Positions 58,928 to 64,000 of a stretch of DNA of 64,000 bases are shown piece after piece (the first letter of the stretch is position 1; the number at the start of each line of letters is the position of its first letter). The stretch covers positions 72,357 through 136,356 of the forward strand of contig DATAUE010000108.1 in the NCBI GenBank assembly GCA_036268425.1. The letters are read 5' to 3'. The notes beneath the pieces were generated by a model. The model searched no databases. It was given only the letters and a program-made list of their open reading frames with translations, and had not been told where the DNA came from. This stretch comes from DATARH01 sp036268425. Its GTDB lineage: Bacteria; Pseudomonadota; Alphaproteobacteria; ATCC43930; CGMCC-115725. A program made the translations under genes and the position numbers.

Positions 58928-59140
58928 TCAGGGTTTCGGCGTCGTTGCGAGCGTGCGGATTTCGCCGACAGCTTGATCGACCGCCGCAGCGTCTTGGGGG
59001 CAGATGATTTTGAAGAAACCGGCGAGCGCGACCGCACCCTCAACCGACCCGGTGAGGAAATAGCAGCCGACGCCGAGCAACAGACCGACGCCGATCACAG
59101 TCGTCGACGTGGGCGGCCACTGTTTGAGTTGAGCGAACAT
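58928..59140 (-). CDS. Small membrane protein, holin-like
   Basis: A 70-residue protein with one or two short membrane segments (TTVIGVGLLLGVGCYFLTGSV and AVALAGFFKII) and a charged tail with a Cys. GGAGAC precedes the ATG. Small size and its position near the endolysin-like gene suggest a holin or related lysis-control protein; there is no signature to prove it. Confidence 0.6.
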   Translation of the reverse strand: MFAQLKQWPPTSTTVIGVGLLLGVGCYFLTGSVEGAVALAGFFKIICPQDAAAVDQAVGEIRTLATTPKP

Positions 59141-59227
59141 AAAGTCTCCTCGAAAATAGAAATGACCCGTGGCCTATGATTTGCGCGCGGGTACGCGAAA
59201 GGTGCTTGGTTCCAGGCCAGGAAGGGG

Positions 59228-59434
59228 TTATGTCGGCTCGGGTCCTTGACAGTTCGGCCGGACGCACCATCCCTCCATGACGACTTGATCCTTCTTGCGG
59301 AGGATCGTCGCGCGCAGCCATGTCGCGCCGCGCTCGTACATACGATCGGCAAGTTGACGGATCAGATTGCCGGCACCATTCGGTTCGCCGATAAACTGTC
59401 GTTCGACGAAATCCGGCGGCGTTAACTCGGCCAT
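59228..59434 (-). CDS. Small hypothetical protein
   Basis: A 68-residue soluble protein with a helical N-terminus (FIGEPNGAGNLIRQLADRMYERGATWLRATI) and two Cys near the end (GWCVRPNCQG) that could bind metal. Its ATG shares a base with the stop of the preceding gene (TGATG), so the two are coupled. No family recognised. Confidence 0.55.
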   Translation of the reverse strand: MAELTPPDFVERQFIGEPNGAGNLIRQLADRMYERGATWLRATILRKKDQVVMEGWCVRPNCQGPEPT

Positions 59435-59616
59435 CACCCCTGCGCTGCGTAGCGAGCGCGAGTAGCGGCTTTCGTTGTTTCGGCGCCGATAACCCCATCG
59501 ATCTCGCCGGTGTAGCCGTAGGCGCGCAGCGCGATTTGCAGGGTCTTGATCATCGCCATCACCTCGCTCGGGGTTGCCCGCATCGGGGGGATGGCGTCTG
59601 TGGTGGTGGTTTCCAT
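59434..59616 (-). CDS. Mini peptidoglycan-binding-like protein
   Basis: A 60-residue protein whose residues 23-56 read like one PG-binding (PGRP_1) repeat: IKTLQIALRAYGYTGEID and GVIGAETTKAATRARY. It starts 10 bases after the endolysin-like gene ends and could be a detached wall-binding module of it. GAGAGG precedes the ATG. Confidence 0.6.
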   Translation of the reverse strand: METTTTDAIPPMRATPSEVMAMIKTLQIALRAYGYTGEIDGVIGAETTKAATRARYAAQG

Positions 59617-59626
59617 TGCCTCTCTC

Positions 59627-60436
59627 CTATCCGCGGTCTGCTGCCGTCAGCGGGTGCTTGCGCATGTAGCTCTGCGTTGCCGCCAGGGTCTGCGGCCCGA
59701 GGATGTGATCGACCGCCCCAACGGCCTCGCCGGCGACGCTCAGCGCGGTCTGCAGCGCGTACACCGCGCCATAGACGGGATCGGGATGGGTCGGGAGCGG
59801 CGGCGTCTGGACCGGAGCGACGGCGACCGTGGCGACACCCACCTGCCAGCCGCCAAAGTCGGCGGTCAGCGCGACATCGCTGTCGATGCTGATGCCGAGG
59901 TTGAGGCCGCGCTTGTCGCCCACGTCCTGAGTCATGGTAGCGCGGCCGGCGGCGGCGAAATCAGCCGAACCGCGCATCGCCATGCCGCCGGCCAACCATG
60001 TGTAATCGACAAGCTGATGGTTCCGCGCCGCCTGGCAGGCCGCGCCGTTGGCGTAGGCGCCCATCTTGTACGCGCCACCGAGCGCTGCCCTGGCGGCTGC
60101 GAGATACGCCAACACCACGGTTGTCTGTGCGCTGGTCGCGTCAAAATCGACAGCGAAATAGATCGCGCTGCCTGATGGCTGGCCGATAGAACGCGCCTGT
60201 GTCAATGCCTTAGTGCCGTCTGCCGTGCCGCCGGCGCCGCCGGATAAGGATCGCTGGGCGGTGCTTTCAAAGATCGACACGATCGACAGGCCGGCCGCGG
60301 AAAGCGTGCGCGCCTCGGCGACCGAGAGGTTCTTCAGATAACGGCAGACGAATGTCGCCCCGCGCTCGACCGCCAGCGCGGCGACGTGTGAACAATCCTG
60401 GTCAGCGTCAAATCCAATGGCGACGGGCTGCGTCAT
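59627..60436 (-). CDS. DUF1906 glycoside-hydrolase-like endolysin
   Basis: About 269 residues from the ATG at 60436 (AAAGGAC upstream; overlaps the response regulator by four bases). Residues 1-195 form a DUF1906/Rv2525c-like TIM barrel (GFDADQDCSHVAALAVERGATFVCRYL, SAIYFAVDFDATSAQ, TWLAGG, LGISIDSDVA) that resembles GH25-like muramidases. The C-terminal ~65 residues look like a degenerate peptidoglycan-binding repeat (ALQTALSVAGEAVGAVDHILGPQT). A wall-cutting role is inferred; the catalytic residues of the family are not firmly known. Confidence 0.75.
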   Translation of the reverse strand: MTQPVAIGFDADQDCSHVAALAVERGATFVCRYLKNLSVAEARTLSAAGLSIVSIFESTAQRSLSGGAGGTADGTKALTQARSIGQPSGSAIYFAVDFDATSAQTTVVLAYLAAARAALGGAYKMGAYANGAACQAARNHQLVDYTWLAGGMAMRGSADFAAAGRATMTQDVGDKRGLNLGISIDSDVALTADFGGWQVGVATVAVAPVQTPPLPTHPDPVYGAVYALQTALSVAGEAVGAVDHILGPQTLAATQSYMRKHPLTAADRG

Positions 60437-60816
60437 GGCGCAGGTCCTTTCGAGGTAGGGGGATGTGGGTGTGCGTGCTTGCGCACGAGGTCGACCAGTT
60501 CGGTGATCCGGAGCGGCTTCGCGAGCCACGCAACGAAACCGACCGATCGGAGAACATTTTGATCGAATGCTTCCAGGATGCCGCTTACTGCGATCATCGG
60601 AACATCGCTGCCGGCGGCTCGGGCACGGCGCGCAAATTCAACGCCGTCCAGGCCATCAAGCATCAAATCGACGATGGCGAGTTCGTATGGGCCGGTAGAA
60701 AGGCTCTCAATTGCAGATTCGCAGGTGTTGGTGATAGTCGTATCCCAACCTTCACCGGCCATCGCTTTAGCGAACACCTCGGCCATTTTGGGATTGTCTT
60801 CAACAACAAGGATCAT
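60433..60816 (-). CDS. Single-domain response regulator (receiver only)
   Basis: A 127-residue CheY-like receiver: acidic pocket Glu6-Asp7, phospho-acceptor Asp50 (LAIVDLMLDG), Ser78 (MIAVSGI) and Lys100 (WLAKPL). No output domain; a Pro/His-rich tail follows. It is coupled by ATGA to the endolysin-like gene and overlaps the coiled-coil membrane protein gene upstream. No kinase is in view. A receiver inside a lysis-type cassette is unexpected. Confidence 0.85.
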   Translation of the reverse strand: MILVVEDNPKMAEVFAKAMAGEGWDTTITNTCESAIESLSTGPYELAIVDLMLDGLDGVEFARRARAAGSDVPMIAVSGILEAFDQNVLRSVGFVAWLAKPLRITELVDLVRKHAHPHPPTSKGPAP

Positions 60817-61145
60817 CGATTGATGCCCCCGTTGCGCAACAGTTCGAGTAGGGTCCGATTGAGTTCCCGGATCGCGTCGTCAAACCGCTTTACTGTTTCG
60901 GTCAAATCGTTGCGAGAAACAAAACGCTGTTCTTTTGCGAGGTCCGAAGCGGCAATCTGTCCGCGTAACCCGTCGAAATCAGTGTTCAATTTCCCGACTT
61001 GGGTTTTAAGCTCCTTCTGAGTTCCGTCGATCTGGTCAAACCGCTCGTTGCGTTTACCGTGAAAGAAACCCAATGCACCGATGATTGGGACAGCCAGTCC
61101 CAACCCTTCGCCGGCAGCTTTTACAACGTCGAGCCAATCGGTCAT
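60813..61145 (-). CDS. Membrane-anchored coiled-coil protein
   Basis: A 110-residue protein with a hydrophobic stretch (GLGLAVPIIGALGFFHG) and a long heptad-like helix (about 35-100, LKTQVGKLNTDFDGLRGQI to FDDAIRELNRTLLELL). It could be an i-spanin or holin partner, but no motif confirms this. It overlaps both neighbours by four bases. Confidence 0.65.
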   Translation of the reverse strand: MTDWLDVVKAAGEGLGLAVPIIGALGFFHGKRNERFDQIDGTQKELKTQVGKLNTDFDGLRGQIAASDLAKEQRFVSRNDLTETVKRFDDAIRELNRTLLELLRNGGINR

Positions 61146-61399
61146 TTCTGAGCCACAGGTTCCGCGGCTTTCAACCCAGCGATGTAGTCGTGCACCCAGG
61201 TTTGCAGCGCGGCGAGCTGCGCCTTGTCCTTGGCCCGCGCATCCACAAGCGCCTTCACGGCTTCGATGAAATTCTGCTCCTGCGTCTGGGCGGCTTGAGC
61301 CTGTTGGACGAGGCGGGTTTCGACCGGGTCAGGGTCCTCGGCGAGCGCAGGGACGGCTGCCAGCATCAGTACGGCGGCTAGGGCAAGGCGGGCGCTCAT
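61142..61399 (-). CDS. Small exported coiled-coil protein
   Basis: An 85-residue protein with a Sec signal (ALAAVLMLAAVPALAED) and a mature helical part (VETRLVQQAQAAQTQEQNFIEAVKAL onward). A periplasmic role, perhaps spanin-like, is inferred from position. ATGA overlaps join it to both neighbours. Confidence 0.62.
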   Translation of the reverse strand: MSARLALAAVLMLAAVPALAEDPDPVETRLVQQAQAAQTQEQNFIEAVKALVDARAKDKAQLAALQTWVHDYIAGLKAAEPVAQK

Positions 61400-61713
61400 T
61401 GGCCGGCCGTCACGGCGATCGGTGCGGGTAGCGCTGCTATGGCGGCCAGCCGCTCGAAGTCAGCCACATGTGCCTTCAGGTAGCTCAGCACGTTCGGCGC
61501 GATGAGCGTCTGAAAGACCTGCGCGGCGGTCAAAGTGCCGGTTTGATACGAATTGACCAGCCGCGTCGCATCAGCGTCGGAGACGGTTGCGGTTGCGGTG
61601 GCCGTCCCCGCTGATGTCGTGATCGAGAGCGTGATCGAGCCGGCGCTGGCCGCCTGAGTGTGGAGCAGCAGCGCAGCGGCTATTGCCGTGCCACACGCGA
61701 TATTTTTTAGCAT
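61396..61713 (-). CDS. Small exported protein
   Basis: A 105-residue protein with a signal peptide (MLKNIACGTAIAAALLLHTQAASA) and a Thr-rich mature part with a beta-strand start (SITLSITTSAGTATATATV) followed by helices. No family is recognised. It overlaps the tail-fibre-like gene by seven bases and the next gene by four. Confidence 0.58.
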   Translation of the reverse strand: MLKNIACGTAIAAALLLHTQAASAGSITLSITTSAGTATATATVSDADATRLVNSYQTGTLTAAQVFQTLIAPNVLSYLKAHVADFERLAAIAALPAPIAVTAGQ

Positions 61714-63359
61714 GTCGTTGACCCCACAATGAGACCGCCCTTGATCGTGATGGTGATGCCAGTCGTAACGTTGGCGGTATTGATGGTGCAGGTTTTGGAC
61801 GCGAGACCAGCGGTGCCGGCAGCTTCGTAAAGGGTGGCATTCAGCGTGCCGGCCGCGCTACCGGGAGCACCGGTGCCTACATTGATGATGCCGGCAGCCG
61901 AACGCGAAAGACCGGTGTCTGCCGTGCCTGATCCGTTGTCCCAGGCAAACGAACCCGAACTGGACATGGTCATCATCTGCGTCGGGGTAGTGACGCCGCC
62001 GAACCCGATGTTTCCTGTGCTCAGGATAAATACGCGCGGGGTGAGCGTCGTCGCGGTTGTGGCTTTAGTCGATAAGATCAGATTTCCGGAACTTCCCGTC
62101 GCGCCCGACCCGGCGATCGGTGCAGAGATGGCCGCGTATGTCGCGAGAGCAACGCTTGCTCCGGTATCGGTGCGGCCGAAGAAGCTAACTTCAGCACCGG
62201 CGCCTACCGTAGCAGTGTTGATCTGCTCTCGAAAATTAGTATCAAGCTGACCAAGCGTTGTGCTGGTATGAGAAGCGGGTGATCCTGGCGCACTGATATG
62301 CAACAGCGTGTTCGGAGTGTTTGTGCCGACGCCGGTAAAGCCCGTTGACGTAAGATAGATGCGACTGGCGTTATTGGTGCCCAAAAGCATGTCATTGGCG
62401 CCAACTGTACCAAGCACCAAAATTCGACCCGATCCACCGTTTGTCCCGGTCACCAATTGCGCGGTGCTGGACAGGGTGAGACCGAACCTGGTCGCGGTGT
62501 TACCGCTGCTCGGCAGCATCAGCGAGGCGTAATCCTGACCGTTGTTATCGCTGAGCTGATACCCGCTATATGCCGCGATGCCGTTGCTGGTATTGCGAAT
62601 TTCCATGCCAATACCGGCGTTGGCGTTGGCGGATATGCCCTGCTCAATAGTGAAGCCGGTAACCGGGCTGGTCGAGAACAGTCCGCCGATATCAAATGGA
62701 AACAGCGGAGCGCCGCTCGTTGCGATGCCAACAAAACCGCCAGAAGCTCCCAGCTTCAAGTTCTGCGCGGCCGCCGCAGTTGCCAAATTTTGCAGCGCGG
62801 CCGAGGTCGCATTGGAGCCGCTGGTCGCCATGCCGGGCACCGCCCAGCTACCATCGGCGCGCAGGAAATTTACTGTTCCACCGCCCGAAGACGGCACGAT
62901 GCCGGAATCGGCATCAGTAAATACATCTATTCCAAGCGAACACCCTTCTCCTTCAAATAAAGGCGGATTAACTGTGGTAGCTTGAAATAAATTTCCATCA
63001 AAAATAGATACTATACAGGTATTCCCTTCTGGGATATTAAGTGTGCCGCTGCACAGCGGGCCAGCATCTGAAATATCCGAGCACGTCGCCGACCGGAAAG
63101 TCGGAGCTGCGGCGGACCCATCGATGGGGCCCATCAAGGCCGCATGCGCGGCTTGTAGATTGAGAGAGGCGGCCAACGTCCCGGATGACGTGACGGGATC
63201 GCTTGGCGTGTCGGAGAGAACGGTGCCATCTCCGGTGAACGTCACGCTAGATACGCCCCCACCGCCACCTTGCCCTGGCTGAACCTGCGCCTGCGTCGCC
63301 ACAGAAAAGAGTGACGCAAACGAAAGCGCCAGAACAAGATTCAGTGCGCGGAATTTCAT
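61707..63359 (-). CDS. Tail-fibre-like protein with a signal peptide
   Basis: A 550-residue protein. MKFRALNLVLALSFASLFSV with a TQAQ cleavage site gives a Sec signal, which phage tail fibres normally lack. The mature part is low-complexity: Gly-, Ser- and Thr-rich with repeated short segments (SGTLAASLN, GNTATRFGLTLSSTAQLV, TGNIGFGGVTTPTQMM) as in trimeric fibres and adhesins. The C-terminus has two Cys and ends GGLIVGSTTC. AAGGA precedes the ATG. It may decorate the cell surface or be a fibre moved by an unusual route. Confidence 0.72.
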   Translation of the reverse strand: MKFRALNLVLALSFASLFSVATQAQVQPGQGGGGGVSSVTFTGDGTVLSDTPSDPVTSSGTLAASLNLQAAHAALMGPIDGSAAAPTFRSATCSDISDAGPLCSGTLNIPEGNTCIVSIFDGNLFQATTVNPPLFEGEGCSLGIDVFTDADSGIVPSSGGGTVNFLRADGSWAVPGMATSGSNATSAALQNLATAAAAQNLKLGASGGFVGIATSGAPLFPFDIGGLFSTSPVTGFTIEQGISANANAGIGMEIRNTSNGIAAYSGYQLSDNNGQDYASLMLPSSGNTATRFGLTLSSTAQLVTGTNGGSGRILVLGTVGANDMLLGTNNASRIYLTSTGFTGVGTNTPNTLLHISAPGSPASHTSTTLGQLDTNFREQINTATVGAGAEVSFFGRTDTGASVALATYAAISAPIAGSGATGSSGNLILSTKATTATTLTPRVFILSTGNIGFGGVTTPTQMMTMSSSGSFAWDNGSGTADTGLSRSAAGIINVGTGAPGSAAGTLNATLYEAAGTAGLASKTCTINTANVTTGITITIKGGLIVGSTTC

Positions 63360-63381
63360 CTCGCGATGTCCTTAGAAATGC

Positions 63382-63409
63382 AAAAGGCGCCCGCGGGGGA
63401 GCGCCTTTT
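63382..63409. terminator. Hairpin between divergent genes
   Basis: AAAAGGCGC (63382-63390) pairs perfectly with GCGCCTTTT (63401-63409) around a 10-base loop, with A- and T-tracts on the two sides. It would terminate either way, yet it lies between divergent starts; it may end a transcript from outside or act as an attenuator. Confidence 0.55.
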
Positions 63410-63475
63410 GTCTCGACTTACTCGCGCCTCAGTGGCAGGTTGCCCGGCGCGCTACACGGTAGAGGCGAAACGCCT

Positions 63476-63706
63476 ATGCGTTGGTTATGTCTGGTGGCCG
63501 CGCTCGCCGTTTCCGGCTGCGCGCAAACGATCTATTGGCAAAAGGCCGGATCAACTCCGTCCGATCTGGAACGCGACGATTACACTTGCGAAAAGGACAT
63601 GCGCCAGAGTGGCCACTTCGGGGGCGGCCTAGTCGGAGCGCTCAACATGGGAGAATTTCGCAAAAAGTGCATGGTGGCGCACGGCTGGTCCGAGGGGCAT
63701 CCTTAG
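63476..63706 (+). CDS. Small phage lipoprotein
   Basis: A 76-residue protein from the ATG at 63476 (AGAGGC upstream) with a lipobox AVSGC (Cys15) and a mature tail with Cys pairs (YTCEKDM, KKCMVAHGW). Short lipoproteins with a C-terminal ...KCM...GW pattern are common in proteobacterial genomes and phages. Function unknown. It is divergent from the tail-fibre-like gene. Confidence 0.7.
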   Translation: MRWLCLVAALAVSGCAQTIYWQKAGSTPSDLERDDYTCEKDMRQSGHFGGGLVGALNMGEFRKKCMVAHGWSEGHP

Positions 63707-63737
63707 TGTCTTGTCACCTCTTGCGGCCAGCCCACGG

Positions 63738-64000
63738 ATGATCAAGCTCCTTGCTATAATGATGCCAGCCGCTGTTATTCTCGGCATCGCCGCTATCCTA
63801 ATTATGATCGGAGGTGTATTTGACTTTTTTCACCCACCACCACCACCATTGACATCCGCACAACACGACAAATTCGACGCGGCGTTTGAATGCGCTTCAC
63901 CACACAGAGAGAAACTGAACGACCTACAGTCGATCGAACGATTCAAACGGTCTGGTGTTGTTGACCGAGAGGCGATCCTTTCAGAGGACGCGGCCGTTTC
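63738..64000 (+). CDS. Membrane protein of unknown function (3' truncated)
   Basis: An open frame from the ATG at 63738 to the window edge, at least 87 residues. One membrane helix (MPAAVILGIAAILIMIGGVF, about residues 9-28), a run of five prolines, then a soluble helical part (DKFDAAFECASPHREKL). It lies 31 bases after the lipoprotein gene and is likely in the same transcript. No strong SD. It continues beyond the window. Confidence 0.55.
   Translation, partial: MIKLLAIMMPAAVILGIAAILIMIGGVFDFFHPPPPPLTSAQHDKFDAAFECASPHREKLNDLQSIERFKRSGVVDREAILSEDAAV

Larger units (their letters stand above)
55691..64000. mobile_element. Prophage-like region beginning at tRNA-Val
   Basis: Right of the tRNA, gene size and style change: small, often overlapping genes, most on the minus strand, encoding lysis-type, membrane and tail-fibre-like proteins plus hypotheticals. 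From 63359 to 57876 they make one leftward chain with 1-10 base overlaps or gaps in most joins. No integrase, terminase, capsid or portal gene is present in this part, so it is a partial view or a remnant. The right end lies beyond the window. Confidence 0.65.

Overview
The window looks like chromosomal DNA from a high-GC, metabolically versatile alphaproteobacterium, probably a soil or freshwater heterotroph of Rhizobiales/Rhodospirillales type. This is an inference from gene content: TRAP and rbs-type ABC importers with twin-arginine-like signals, two class III CoA-transferases, several acyl-CoA dehydrogenases, a ferritin-VIT1 iron exporter of the MbfA kind, a three-domain DNA ligase D, and many GTG/TTG starts. 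No rRNA, CRISPR array or intact insertion sequence is visible.

Positions 1-11140 hold a truncated alkaline-phosphatase-family gene, a DUF1330/CoA-transferase pair, an OmpA-like lipoprotein, a cupin protein, an AI-2E-type permease, a PEP-mutase/isocitrate-lyase-family enzyme, a GAF/HD-GYP signalling protein with a tandem hexapeptide, an SDR and an aldo-keto reductase. Positions 11419-15692 carry a TRAP transporter whose binding protein converges on its own permease genes across an AT-rich orphan gene. A ferritin-VIT1 fusion follows, then a soluble transhydrogenase gene split by one extra T.

Positions 18712-30859 hold an SDR, an Asp/Glu-racemase-like protein, a MaoC-type hydratase and a compact acid-sugar cluster (OtnC, OtnK, OtnI, DenD) that should turn D-erythronate into dihydroxyacetone phosphate. 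Next come two MFS transporters (the first behind a FadR-type palindrome), an orphan ABC binding protein and a TraB/GumN protein. Positions 31179-36025 are a rightward group: fluoroacetate-dehalogenase-like hydrolase, acyl-CoA dehydrogenase overlapping an APH-like kinase, sulfotransferase and HAD-type 2-haloacid dehalogenase. The ACAD/kinase pair resembles the LvaC/LvaA logic for 4-hydroxyacyl-CoA. LigD and an enolase-superfamily enzyme follow.

Positions 40243-43707 encode a DevC-like ABC system with two permeases and an ATPase carrying a C-terminal cyclic-nucleotide-binding domain, with no membrane-fusion partner beside it. This is the best candidate here for a little-described system. Then come a beta-lactamase-like hydrolase, a lipoprotein, a CoA-transferase, an rbs-type sugar importer, a MazEF-like toxin-antitoxin pair, an acyl-CoA dehydrogenase with panB, a slipin and a CocE/NonD hydrolase.

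At 55616 a tRNA-Val(GAC) marks an abrupt change. From there to the window end lies prophage-like DNA: small, often overlapping leftward genes for a signal-peptide-bearing tail-fibre-like protein, small membrane proteins, a response regulator coupled to an endolysin-like DUF1906 protein, a peptidoglycan-binding-like protein, small lipoproteins and a transglutaminase-like cysteine protease, plus a malformed class II tRNA-like element. No integrase, terminase or capsid gene is in view, so only part of the element, or a remnant, is seen.
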